Assembly: GCA_020851325.1 (NCBI GenBank)
Contig: JADZCY010000279.1
Coordinates: 1-64,000, forward strand
Source of the DNA: Acidobacteriota bacterium
Lineage (GTDB): Bacteria; Acidobacteriota; Vicinamibacteria; Vicinamibacterales; UBA2999
Direction of reading: 5' to 3'
DNA: 64,000 nucleotides
Shown here: positions 20,633-30,964 of the stretch, one piece after another
How the letters are laid out: each line of letters opens with the position of its first letter
Position numbering within the stretch: position 1 is the stretch's first letter
Translations under genes and position numbers: made by a program
Notes under the pieces: model-generated
The model's input: only the letters and a program-made list of their open reading frames with translations
The model's database searches: none
What the model was told of the DNA's origin: nothing

Positions 20633-21430
20633 ATGCGGCGCCTCTTCGACGAACTGCTGCGGCGCGATCGCGTGCTGACGCTCACCGGCGCGGGGATGTT
20701 CGCCGCGCTGGCCATCGGATTCGTGCTCGCCGCTGTCGACACCCGAGTGATCCTCGGCATCAATCCGTGGATCAAGCCGATGAAGTTCGCCGCGTCGATC
20801 GGCATCTTCCTGTGGACGCTGGCGTGGCTGTGGCCGGAGGCGGATGCCAGATTCGAGCGCCGGCTGCGATGGATCAGGCGCGTGATCGTCATGGCGCTGA
20901 TCGGCGAGATCACGCTGATCTCGCTGCAGTCCGCGCGCGGGACGACATCACACTTCAACGTCGCCACGCCCATCGACGGGCTGATCTTCCAGACGATGGG
21001 CCTGATGATTGTCGCCAACACCATCGCGGTCGCGGTGTGGTTGGCGACGCTGCGGCGGCCGGTGTCAAGGGAAGCGATGGGCTATCGCAGCGGGATCGTG
21101 CTTGGCACGCTCATCTTCATCCTGGGCAGCCTGCAGGGCTTCGTCATGGTGGCGCGCCTCGGGCATGCCGAGCCGGGCCCTGACGGCGGCGCCGGACTCC
21201 CCTTCGTCAACTGGTCCACCACCGGTGGCGACCTGCGCATCGCGCACTTCCTCGGCCTGCATGCCCTGCAGGCGCTGCCACTCGCCGGCTGGTGGCTGGA
21301 CCAGCGCGCGTCGCTCACGCCTGCGTCACGCCGTTCGTTGATCGGCGCCGCCGGCGCGGCGTGGCTCGTCGTCTGTGTCGTGGCGCTGATGCAGGCCCTG
21401 GCCGGAACGCCCGCGGCCCGACTGAACTAA
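20633..21430 (+). CDS. Polytopic membrane protein of unknown function, partner of ABA4-like gene
   Basis: Membrane protein of 265 residues with about seven helices and short charged loops (INPWIKPMKFAASIGIFLW; SARGTTSHFN; FLGLHALQALPLAGWW). I do not recognise a named family. The His in HFLGLHALQ and the residues of RGTTSHFN could form a polar membrane site. It starts one base after the ABA4-like stop, so the two probably act together. Confidence 0.7.
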   Translation: MRRLFDELLRRDRVLTLTGAGMFAALAIGFVLAAVDTRVILGINPWIKPMKFAASIGIFLWTLAWLWPEADARFERRLRWIRRVIVMALIGEITLISLQSARGTTSHFNVATPIDGLIFQTMGLMIVANTIAVAVWLATLRRPVSREAMGYRSGIVLGTLIFILGSLQGFVMVARLGHAEPGPDGGAGLPFVNWSTTGGDLRIAHFLGLHALQALPLAGWWLDQRASLTPASRRSLIGAAGAAWLVVCVVALMQALAGTPAARLN

Positions 21431-21442
21431 CGCGCGGCAGGG

Positions 21443-21606
21443 CGCCGCACCTCCGTGAAGCACCTCCGTGAAGCACCTCCGTGAAGCACCATCGTGCCGC
21501 ACCTCCGTGTAGCACCCCCGTGTAGCACCTCCGTGTAGCACCTCCGTGTAGCACCTCCGTGCAGCACCTCCGTGCAGCACCCCCGTGTAGCACCCCCGTG
21601 TAGCAC
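21443..21606 (+). repeat. 13-bp tandem repeat array (GTAGCACCTCCGT type)
   Basis: About twelve 13-bp units, first as GAAGCACCTCCGT and then GTAGCACCTCCGT/GTAGCACCCCCGT, end 12 bp before the beta-barrel gene at 21619 and read in its direction. The two unit variants cluster, suggesting local amplification. Confidence 0.92.
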
Positions 21607-21618
21607 TACAATCTGCTC

Positions 21619-22281
21619 ATGCGCGCTCTCCTCCGCTTCGCAATCCTGACGTTCGGTTTCTCTCTCGTCCTGCCTCTGGCCGCCGCTGCCCAGCGCCCGT
21701 ATGTCGGCGCCTCGCTCACCGGCAACACGCTCCGCTGGTCCGGCGTGTCGGGCGACATGCCTGGCAACGGCACTTCGCTCGGTGCCGGCTTCCGTGTCGG
21801 CACGGCCATCGGCGACCGCTGGGGGCTGGACGCCGAGGTTGTCGTTCCCGGCTGGATCGAGTCGAACTACAGCTACGAGTCGACGGTCGGCTCGTTCACC
21901 GGCTCGCTGATCGGCGGCGGTCCGGCGGTGCTCATCCTCCAATCCAACTACGTCCAGAAGAGCCGTCAGAACACACTCGCCGCGTCGCTGTGGGTGCGGC
22001 AGCGGCCGTTCGAGCGCGTCGACCTCGTGTACTCGGCGGGGCTCGCCTTTCTCCGGAGCGATCAGCGAACGAGCTACACGCCGCCACAGTTTCCCGGCCT
22101 GCCGTTGCCTGTCGAGGGATTCGAGCGGGAGTACAGCTCGTACTCCGCGGGCGGGGCGATGGGACTCGATGTTCCGGTGCACGTGACGAATCATCTGCGC
22201 GTCGTGCCGGCGATGCGGCTGATGATCTTCGGCACCGCCCTGGTCGCGCGCCCGTCGATTGGCCTGAGTTGGAACTTCTGA
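21619..22281 (+). CDS. Exported outer-membrane beta-barrel-like protein
   Basis: Protein of 220 residues with a signal peptide cleaved near AAAAQ (residue 24). Alternating hydrophobic strands (YVGASLTGNTLRW; SLGAGFRVGTAIGDRWGLDA) and a final strand ending in WNF, with aromatic C-terminal Phe, are typical of small outer-membrane barrels. No function can be assigned. It stands alone behind a 13-mer repeat leader. Confidence 0.65.
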   Translation: MRALLRFAILTFGFSLVLPLAAAAQRPYVGASLTGNTLRWSGVSGDMPGNGTSLGAGFRVGTAIGDRWGLDAEVVVPGWIESNYSYESTVGSFTGSLIGGGPAVLILQSNYVQKSRQNTLAASLWVRQRPFERVDLVYSAGLAFLRSDQRTSYTPPQFPGLPLPVEGFEREYSSYSAGGAMGLDVPVHVTNHLRVVPAMRLMIFGTALVARPSIGLSWNF

Positions 22282-22438
22282 CCCCTCAGCTCACTTGAGT
22301 GGAGTATCCATCTGCGCGCTGATTCGACGGAGACCGGCATCAGTGGGGGTTGTTCGTGCGGATGGACGCTCAACACAAGTGAATCGTGGGGCTAGCCGCG
22401 AAGACGCGCCGCGTCGTGTCGAGCCGTCGGCGACGCGC

Positions 22439-24733
22439 ATGATCATGCGTTTCGCCGCCATCTACGACGGGTGGCACCGTGCTGCACGCGTGGCGGTGCT
22501 GCTGCTACTCGCCAGCACACCTGCCGCCGCGCAAGCGCCGCCGGACCCCGCGGTCGCAAGCGCAGACGCGCCGTCGCTGGTGTCGCGCGTCGCACCGGAT
22601 AACGTCACCGTTCGCGCCGTTCGTCTCGACGCGCCGCTGACGCTGGACGGCCGGCTCGACGAGTCGGTCTACACCGCCGTGCCGGCGATCACCGACTTCA
22701 TCCAGCAGGAACCGCGCGAAGGCCAGCCGGCGACCGAGAAGACCGAGGCGTGGATCCTGTTCGATCGCGACACGCTCTACATTGCCGCGCGCAACTGGGA
22801 CAGCCATCCCGAACGCGAGATCGCCAACGAACTGCGCCGCGACAACGGCAACATCCTCGGCAACGAGAACCTGACCTTCGTCATCGACACCTTTCACGAC
22901 AAGCGGAACGGCTATCTGTTCCAGACCAACCCGCTCGGCGCGCTGCGCGACATGACCGTCACCGACGACCAGCAGAACTCGGCGTGGAACGGCATCTGGT
23001 ACGTGAAGACCGCCCGCTTCGATGAAGGCTGGACGGTCGAGATCGCCATTCCCTTCAAGAGCCTGCGCTACAAAGGCAACGGTCCGCAGACCTGGGGCAT
23101 CAACCTGCGGCGGCTGGTGAAGTGGAAGAACGAGTTCTCGTATCTGTCGCTCGTGCCGGCGGCGCTCGGCACCAGCGGTGTCAGCCGCATGGCCTCGGCG
23201 GCGACGGTGATTGGCCTCGAGACGCCCTCCGAGTCGAAGAACATCGAACTGAAACCGTACGCCGTCACCTCGTCGACGACGAACCGCACCGGCGCGGCGC
23301 CGTTCGACAATCATCTGGATGCGAACGGCGGTTTCGATTTCAAGTACGGCTTGACGCGCAGCCTGATCCTCGACGCCACCTATCGCACCGACTTCGCGCA
23401 GGTGGAAGAGGACCTGCAGCAGATCAACCTGACGCGCTTCAGCGTCTTCTTCCCGGAGAAGCGCGAGTTCTTCATCGAGGGGCAGGGCATCTTCGACTTC
23501 GGCGGCGTGCAGGCCGGCAACAGTCCCGGCGACGTGCCGATCCTGTTCTTCAGCCGGCAGATCGGCTTGAGCAGCGGTCAGGCCGTGCCTGTCGTCGGCG
23601 GCGGGCGGCTCACCGGCCGGCAGGGGCCGTACAGCATCGGCCTCCTCAACATTCAAACAGACGACGAGCCGGCGGCCAATGCGGCGTCGACGAACTTCTC
23701 GGCGGTGCGGTTCAAGCGCAACGTGCTCGGACGGAGCAACATCGGTGTGATCGCCACGCGTCGCGCGCCCGGCGCGCCAACGGCGACCAGCAGCGGCGAT
23801 CCGGGCTACAGCGTCGGCGTCGATGCGACGCTGCTGTTCCTGAAGAGCATCAACCTCACCGGCTACTACGCGCGCACGATGAAAAACACCGCCATCGGCG
23901 AACGCGTCGACGGCGCCAGTTACCGCGGCCGCTTCGACTTCACGACGGATCGCTACGGCGCCTCGGCCGAGCACATGTTGATCGACGGTAACTTCCAGCC
24001 GGAAGTCGGCTTCGTCCGCCGCACCGACGTCCGCCGCACCTTTGGTCAGCTTCGCTTCAGCCCGCGCCCGCGCCGCAGTCGTGTCGTTCGCAAGCTGACG
24101 TTCCAGGGCAGCGTCGACTACCTCACCGATGCGCGTGCCACCGCGGTGCAGGCGCGCGAGATGAACGGGCTGTTCCGCCTCGACTTCCAGTCGAGCGATC
24201 AAGCGTCGATCGAACACTCACGCGAATACGAACTGCTGCCGGCGCGCTTCACCATTGCCACCGGCGTGCACGTGCCGGCCGGCGGCTACGACTTCCAGAC
24301 GACGCGCGTCAGTTATGTGCTGGGGCAACAACGCCGCGTGTCGGGACGATTGTCGGCGGCCACCGGATCGCTCTACGACGGCACGCGATCGGAAATCGGC
24401 TACAGCGGCCGCTGGGGCGTGGTGCCGCGCTTTTCGATCGAACCGACGATCACGCTCAACTGGGTAAGCCTGCCGTACGGCGACTTCGCGGCACGGCTCG
24501 TCAGCACGCGCTTCACCCTGACGCCAACGCCGCGCATGGTGATCAGCAGCCTGGTGCAGCTGAACGTCGACGCGAAGAACCTCAGCTCCAGCGTACGCCT
24601 GCGCTGGGAATACACCGGCGGCAGCGAACTCTTCGTCGTCTACAGCGACGGCCGCGACACGCGCACGAGCGGCCTTCCTGCACTGCTGAACCGCACGTTT
24701 GCGGTGAAGCTGACAAGACTATTCAGGTACTGA
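22439..24733 (+). CDS. DUF5916 protein with N-terminal CBM9-like domain
   Basis: Exported protein of 764 residues. The signal peptide ends at TPAAAQA; a carbohydrate-binding-family-9-like sandwich follows (APLTLDGRLDESVYTAV, about residues 63-79, to ~260), then a large DUF5916 region rich in beta strands (QVEEDLQQINLTRFSVFFPEKREFF and GQGIFDFG), ending with Arg-Tyr. This fold is expected at the outer membrane. ATG 22439 is preferred since the signal peptide starts there; an alternative ATG lies at 22445 and an in-frame one upstream at 22295. Function unknown. Confidence 0.8.
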   Translation: MIMRFAAIYDGWHRAARVAVLLLLASTPAAAQAPPDPAVASADAPSLVSRVAPDNVTVRAVRLDAPLTLDGRLDESVYTAVPAITDFIQQEPREGQPATEKTEAWILFDRDTLYIAARNWDSHPEREIANELRRDNGNILGNENLTFVIDTFHDKRNGYLFQTNPLGALRDMTVTDDQQNSAWNGIWYVKTARFDEGWTVEIAIPFKSLRYKGNGPQTWGINLRRLVKWKNEFSYLSLVPAALGTSGVSRMASAATVIGLETPSESKNIELKPYAVTSSTTNRTGAAPFDNHLDANGGFDFKYGLTRSLILDATYRTDFAQVEEDLQQINLTRFSVFFPEKREFFIEGQGIFDFGGVQAGNSPGDVPILFFSRQIGLSSGQAVPVVGGGRLTGRQGPYSIGLLNIQTDDEPAANAASTNFSAVRFKRNVLGRSNIGVIATRRAPGAPTATSSGDPGYSVGVDATLLFLKSINLTGYYARTMKNTAIGERVDGASYRGRFDFTTDRYGASAEHMLIDGNFQPEVGFVRRTDVRRTFGQLRFSPRPRRSRVVRKLTFQGSVDYLTDARATAVQAREMNGLFRLDFQSSDQASIEHSREYELLPARFTIATGVHVPAGGYDFQTTRVSYVLGQQRRVSGRLSAATGSLYDGTRSEIGYSGRWGVVPRFSIEPTITLNWVSLPYGDFAARLVSTRFTLTPTPRMVISSLVQLNVDAKNLSSSVRLRWEYTGGSELFVVYSDGRDTRTSGLPALLNRTFAVKLTRLFRY

Positions 24734-24746
24734 CGGCGGCCGACAC

Positions 24747-24822
24747 ATCGGCAATTGACGAATCGGGGGATTGCGCGATTGTTGACGAAGGCTGATTGGG
24801 CAATTGTCGATTCGGTGCGATG
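24747..24822 (+). repeat. Dispersed GATTG-rich element, copy 2
   Basis: It shares ATTGACGAATCGGGGGATTG and the following GCGCGATTGTTGACGAAG with the element at 19914-19990. It lies between the DUF5916 stop and the convergent minus-strand genes. Confidence 0.6.
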
Positions 24823-24823
24823 G

Positions 24824-24913
24824 CTAGCCAGAGCCGAACATGCGCTCCACGATCCGCAAATCGGAGTCCGTCAGCAACGTCACCGCCACGCAGAACCACA
24901 CCGGCACCGTCAT
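24824..24913 (-). CDS. Possible 29-residue ORF, hydrophobic
   Basis: A short minus-strand frame (starts MTVPVWFCVAVTLLTDS) opens just downstream of the orphan gene ending at 24928. It could be a micro-ORF or the displaced tail of a larger, decayed gene. There is no independent support. Confidence 0.2.
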   Translation of the reverse strand: MTVPVWFCVAVTLLTDSDLRIVERMFGSG

Positions 24914-24927
24914 CGCCGTTTCGCGAA

Positions 24928-25647
24928 TCAGGGCGGGCCTGCGAGCCAGCTCGCAGCGGCAGGCACGTTCACGGACGAGTACTTCGGATCGCCGGTCACC
25001 CAGCCGAGGAAGAGCGGGACGGTTGTCGGTGCCCCCGCACGAAACACCGTCCCTTTCTCCACACTGGCACCCACCAGCGCCGCGAATGCGGCGAAGTCGT
25101 CGAACCACGAGTTGCTGGGACTGAACGAGTGGACGATCAGGACCGCCATGCTGGCGTGCACCTCCTCGGCAAAGAGCAGCACCGAGGCTGCACGATGCAG
25201 CAGTTGATAGCGGATGAGATCGGCGCACGGCGCTTCGAGCCGAAGTGTGGTTTCCAAAAAGCGTAGCCGCTCCACTTGCCCCGCTGAGGAGTCGCGGCGC
25301 TTCTCACCGACCGTCGGCCCAAATGGCTCTTCGACCTTGCCCTCGACACCGACGACCACTGTGGCTCGGTCGTTTCTGGCCAGAACCATGAGATCCGTTT
25401 GCGACGCCCGCGTTCCTCCCGGAAGCGGAACCCGGAATTCCGGGATCGCGAAGACCACCTGCAAGTCGGGTAGTTCATCGGCAGCGCCGAACGCGCGAGC
25501 TACTTCTGTCGGCCAGCCGGGCGCCGCGTCTTCCCAGCACGCGGCGAGAGACATCGCCGACGCGCCGCTCTTCCAGTGCAACTGAGGTTGTGCGAGCAGA
25601 CCGGCCCAATCGCCCGCGTCACGAGTTGGGATCAGGATTCGTTTCAT
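24928..25647 (-). CDS. Orphan protein with PD-(D/E)XK-like motif
   Basis: Protein of 239 residues that I do not recognise with certainty; it may belong to DUF6946. It starts MKRILIPTRDAGDW. A strand-loop-strand segment, QTDLMVLAR followed by VVVGVEGKVEEPFG (about residues 82-112), has the Asp and Glu-x-Lys spacing of restriction-endonuclease-like folds. A central helix (ADLIRYQLLHRAASVLLFAEE) and HSFSP follow. It has no obvious operon partner. It is bounded by repeat elements on both sides, and base composition does not stand out. Cytoplasmic. Confidence 0.65.
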   Translation of the reverse strand: MKRILIPTRDAGDWAGLLAQPQLHWKSGASAMSLAACWEDAAPGWPTEVARAFGAADELPDLQVVFAIPEFRVPLPGGTRASQTDLMVLARNDRATVVVGVEGKVEEPFGPTVGEKRRDSSAGQVERLRFLETTLRLEAPCADLIRYQLLHRAASVLLFAEEVHASMAVLIVHSFSPSNSWFDDFAAFAALVGASVEKGTVFRAGAPTTVPLFLGWVTGDPKYSSVNVPAAASWLAGPP

Positions 25648-25717
25648 GCGTTGACAGCGGCTCCGATCATCCGCGAATCGTGCGCCAAGACTACGGTCGA
25701 GTCAATGGATGACGGTG

Positions 25718-25800
25718 AGGCTTGAAGGGCTTGGGGGCTGGCGGCGACGGATTGAAGGGCTTGGGGCTTGAAGGGCTGGAGGGCTGGAGGACTGGAAGCG
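25718..25800 (+). repeat. GGCTTGAAGGGCTTGGGG/CTGGAGG array
   Basis: Degenerate 8-9-bp units (GGCTTGAAG, GGCTTGGGG, GGCTGGAGG) in the gap between the orphan gene and the VapC-type toxin. The 305-bp gap contains no gene. Confidence 0.8.
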
Positions 25801-25844
25801 TTGTCTGCGGCCCACGCTCACCCGGGCTTCTGCGGCCTGCCTTT

Positions 25845-25966
25845 TATGTCTGTGCAATCTGTGCAATCTGTGGCCTGCGCCATCTGCGGCCTGTGTCATC
25901 TGTGCCATCTGCGGCCTGCCCTTGTGTCGGTGTCTGCCATCTGCGGCCTGTGTCATCTGTGGCCCG
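25845..25966 (+). repeat. 9-bp repeat array overlapping the 3' end of the toxin gene
   Basis: Units such as CATCTGTGGC and CTGTGCAAT. On the minus strand the array reads CACAGATGACACAGG and supplies the final codons and TGA stop of the PIN-domain gene. Confidence 0.85.
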
Positions 25967-26369
25967 CGAACGGATCAACCACACGCACGCCGGCCTTCCG
26001 AAAATCTGCGGCGTTGCGAGTGGCGACGGTCAGACCGTAGGTGAGCGCCGTGGCGGCAATGAGGCTGTCCTTGATCGGCATGGCCTCGCCCTTCGTGCGG
26101 AGGCGGGCCAGCAGCGCCGCCCAGGTGAGGCCGCTGTCGCGCTCCCACGGCAGGCAGTGCAGGCGCTGGATGCCGGCGTCGAACCAGCGCTCCAACGCTG
26201 TTCGCTTCTTCCCTTTCGGCAGCAGCAGAATCCCGAATCGCAGCTCGCCAAGGATGACGGGATCGATCGCCAGCTCTCGTTCGTTCTCACGCAGCCATGC
26301 GATCACGGCCGGCGCGGGCGCCGGCTTGGTCGGCTCACTGAGCACATTGGCGTCGACGAGGAACGTCAC
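25953..26369 (-). CDS. vapC: PIN-domain toxin, VapC/FitB family
   Basis: Ribonuclease toxin of a type II toxin-antitoxin pair, 138 residues. The acidic PIN residues are visible: D6 (FLVDANVLSE), E42 (ILGELRFG), D101 (PIKDSLIAA) and D122 (RNAADFRK). Its start overlaps the antitoxin stop by four bases. The last residues (GHR) and the TGA are encoded by the CACAGATGA repeat, so the natural C-terminus may have been altered by the array. Confidence 0.88.
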   Translation of the reverse strand: MTFLVDANVLSEPTKPAPAPAVIAWLRENERELAIDPVILGELRFGILLLPKGKKRTALERWFDAGIQRLHCLPWERDSGLTWAALLARLRTKGEAMPIKDSLIAATALTYGLTVATRNAADFRKAGVRVVDPFAGHR

Positions 26370-26596
26370 AGCGCGTCGGTGGATTCGGATGCCACCGCGA
26401 CGAAGTAGCCCTTCTCGGGACAGTCCAGCAACCAGTCGATGACGCCGTCGTTGGGCAGCGGCGCGCGGCGCACGAGGCGATACTCGCCGCGATCCAGCCG
26501 CTCGACGTCGAATTCCTCACCCGCTTCGATGTCGTCCATGCGACGAAACTCGGCCGGCAGCACGATCTGGCCCTTGGAAGAGACGGTCGTCTTCAC
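26366..26596 (-). CDS. vapB: VapB-type antitoxin, AbrB/SpoVT DNA-binding domain
   Basis: Antitoxin of 76 residues. The N-terminal swapped-hairpin domain (TTVSSKGQIVLPAEFRRM) binds the operon promoter, and the C-terminal part (DWLLDCPEKGYFVAV) should wrap the toxin. It stands directly before vapC with ATGA overlap, the normal order for autoregulated VapBC modules. Confidence 0.88.
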   Translation of the reverse strand: MKTTVSSKGQIVLPAEFRRMDDIEAGEEFDVERLDRGEYRLVRRAPLPNDGVIDWLLDCPEKGYFVAVASESTDAL

Positions 26597-26639
26597 ATGG
26601 GTAAGATAGTGTCTTACTTCTGCACTGTCAAAGGCGGGG

Positions 26640-26760
26640 AACGGCTTGGAGGGCTTGGGGGCTTGAAGGGCTGGAGGGCTGGCGGCGACGGCTTGGAGGG
26701 CTTGGGGCTTGAAGGCTTGGGATTCGTCCTAAGACCTAGGACTTAGGACCTAGGACCTGT
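26640..26760 (+). repeat. GGCTTGGAGGGCTTGGGG array followed by a TAGGACC heptamer tract
   Basis: Positions 26640-26727 hold 8-9-bp GGCTTGGAGG units. Positions 26730-26760 hold heptamers (CCTAAGA, CCTAGGA, CTTAGGA, CCTAGGA), then TGTGTGTGTG. It lies between the antitoxin promoter region and the katG 3' end; no gene is seen. Confidence 0.8.
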
Positions 26761-26810
26761 GTGTGTGTGTGCGGCGCGCGCCACGAGCGTGACGCGCGCC
26801 CACTCGATTG

Positions 26811-29114
<2,304 letters not shown>

Positions 29115-29290
29115 TCAAAGATATGGATTGTGTCGCCGCGATAGGCCCAGCCTTTCGATTCGACGGGAATCCGACAGGACGACGCCTCGATCGATGACAT
29201 CGGATGACAGCGCGAGCGAATCGAACGCGATCGCCAGAATCCCGTCGCGCCACTGCCGACGATCCGCCCGCCTTCGCGCTTCGCGCACTC

Positions 29291-29403
29291 CTCAGCACCA
29301 TTCAGCACCGGTCAGCACCGGTCAGCACCGGTCAGCACCTTTCAGCACCTTTCAGCACCTGTCAGCACCCGTCAGCACCCCTCAGCACCTTTCAGCACCC
29401 TTC
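29291..29403 (+). repeat. 10-bp tandem repeat array (CAGCACCTTT)
   Basis: Eleven units in exact 10-bp register (CAGCACCGGT, CAGCACCTTT, CAGCACCTGT, CAGCACCCGT, CAGCACCCCT), ending 16 bp before the M24 peptidase start and reading toward it. The remaining 220 bp up to katG hold the katG leader and show no gene. Confidence 0.93.
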
Positions 29404-29418
29404 GATCTAGACTTCCCC

Positions 29419-30765
29419 ATGCCGCGTCCTGCCTTGCGCTTCCTGTCATTGGCGTTTGTCCTCTTCACCAGCGTTGCGTCCGCGTCGGCGCAACCGCCAG
29501 TCGCCTATCCCGATCCCACCGTGCGCGTGCTGACGCATCGCGAGCAGAACGATCTCGTCACGCCGTGGATCAAGAAGCGCTTCGACACCGTGCTGCCCGG
29601 CCTGATGACGCGCGAGGGGATCGACATGTGGATCATCCCGTCGCGCGAATACAACGAAGACCCGGTGTTCGCCTCGATGTCGCCGATGACCTACTTCGCG
29701 TCGCGGCGCCGCACCATCCTCGTCTTCTACAACCCCGGCGGCGGCCAGCCCGTCGAGCGCTACTCGATTGGCCGCTTCGACTACGACCGGCTCTACACGA
29801 TGGTGCCGACACCGAACGACGGCCAGCACGAGGGGCTGCGCAAGCTCGTCGAAGAGAAGCAGCCGAAGGTAATCGGCATCAACGAATCCGACGCGTGGAA
29901 TCACGCCGACGGCATCACCGCCAACGAGAAGCGTCGTCTGATGGAAGCGCTCGGGCCGACTTACGCGTCGCGCGTGAAGTCCGCCGAGATGCTCGCGGTC
30001 GGCTGGCTCGAAGTGAAGCTGCCCGAGGAACTCGAGGCCTACCGGCACGTGATGAAGGCGGCGCACATGATCATCCGCGAAGCCTTCTCCAACAAGGTGA
30101 TCACGCCCGGCAAGACCACTTCGCAGGATGTGGTGTGGTGGATGCGGCAGCGCGTCGCCGAACTCGGACTCGGCTCGTGGTTCCAGCCGTCGATCACCAT
30201 CTGGCGCAAGGGCGGCAACCTCACCACCATGCAGGGTGTCATTCAACCCGGCGACATGCTCCACACCGACTTCGGCATCGTCTACCTGGGATTCTCGACG
30301 GACACGCAGCACAACGCGTATGTGCTGCGGCCGGGAGAAACCGACGCGCCGCAGGGCTTGAAGGACGGACTGAAGAAAGCCAACCGCCTCCAGGATCTGA
30401 CGATGCAGTTCGCGAGGTTGGAGCGGACGGGGAATCAGGCGCTGGCGGATGCGCTGGGACAGGCGAAGAAGGAAGAGATCATCCCGTCGATCTATTGCCA
30501 CCCGATCGGTTACCACGGCCACGCCGCCGGTCCACCGATTGGCATGACGGATTATCAGGACGGCGTGCCCGTGCGCGGCGACTACGTGTTCCGTCCCAAC
30601 ACCTGGCACTCGATTGAACTGAACGGCACGCACAGCGTCCCCGAGTGGGACAACCTCGCCGTCCGCTTCGCGCTCGAGGAAGACGCGGCAATCATGCCCG
30701 GCGGCAAGTGGGACTGGATCGACGGGAGGCAGACGGAGTTCTATCTCATAGGTCCTAAGTCCTAG
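29419..30765 (+). CDS. Exported M24 family metallopeptidase (aminopeptidase P-like)
   Basis: Protein of 448 residues with a signal peptide ending at ASASAQ. N-terminal creatinase-like domain to about residue 200, then the pita-bread catalytic domain. Metal-ligand candidates: Asp in MLHTDFGIV, Asp in FSTDTQHN, His in YHGHAAGPP, Glu in WHSIELNG and Glu in RFALEEDA. Probably cleaves X-Pro bonds in the periplasm. The last six codons (IGPKS and stop TAG) are encoded by TAGGTCC/TAAGTCC heptamers, so the array has replaced the natural C-terminus. Confidence 0.85.
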   Translation: MPRPALRFLSLAFVLFTSVASASAQPPVAYPDPTVRVLTHREQNDLVTPWIKKRFDTVLPGLMTREGIDMWIIPSREYNEDPVFASMSPMTYFASRRRTILVFYNPGGGQPVERYSIGRFDYDRLYTMVPTPNDGQHEGLRKLVEEKQPKVIGINESDAWNHADGITANEKRRLMEALGPTYASRVKSAEMLAVGWLEVKLPEELEAYRHVMKAAHMIIREAFSNKVITPGKTTSQDVVWWMRQRVAELGLGSWFQPSITIWRKGGNLTTMQGVIQPGDMLHTDFGIVYLGFSTDTQHNAYVLRPGETDAPQGLKDGLKKANRLQDLTMQFARLERTGNQALADALGQAKKEEIIPSIYCHPIGYHGHAAGPPIGMTDYQDGVPVRGDYVFRPNTWHSIELNGTHSVPEWDNLAVRFALEEDAAIMPGGKWDWIDGRQTEFYLIGPKS

Positions 30766-30926
30766 GTCCTAGGTCCTAGGTCCTAGGTCCTAGGTCCTAG
30801 GTCCTAGGTCCTAAGGAAGAGCTCTTGTTCACGAAAACAACGAGGGCTTTGGCTCGAGGGCTTGCCGGCTCGAGTCGTGGGCAAGAGTTTTTCCTAGGAC
30901 CTAAGACCCAGGACCTAGGACCTTCC
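30748..30926 (+). repeat. TAGGTCC heptamer arrays flanking hairpin element (copy H)
   Basis: Nine heptamers (30748-30812) start inside the M24 gene. A hairpin at 30809-30899 follows, with arms TCCTAAGGAAGAGCTCTTG and, on the opposite strand, TCCTAGGAAAAACTCTTG plus CCCACGA. A second heptamer tract (30893-30926) precedes ADOP permease 1 by about 40 bp. Confidence 0.88.
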
Positions 30927-30964
30927 TTTGAACTTTCCTGCCGTTCCTCCCGTCTAGCGAGCCG

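Noticed and set aside
21315-21593. Repeat-encoded peptide (LHGGAARRCCTEV pattern) as a real repeat protein
   Set aside because: The 13-bp period is out of frame, so the peptide is a by-product of the DNA repeat; no start signal or conservation. The same was decided for frames at 46082-46510 and 50536-50988.
13721-21606. 13-bp arrays considered as CRISPR
   Set aside because: Units are 13 bp, adjacent, degenerate and without spacers; no cas genes.
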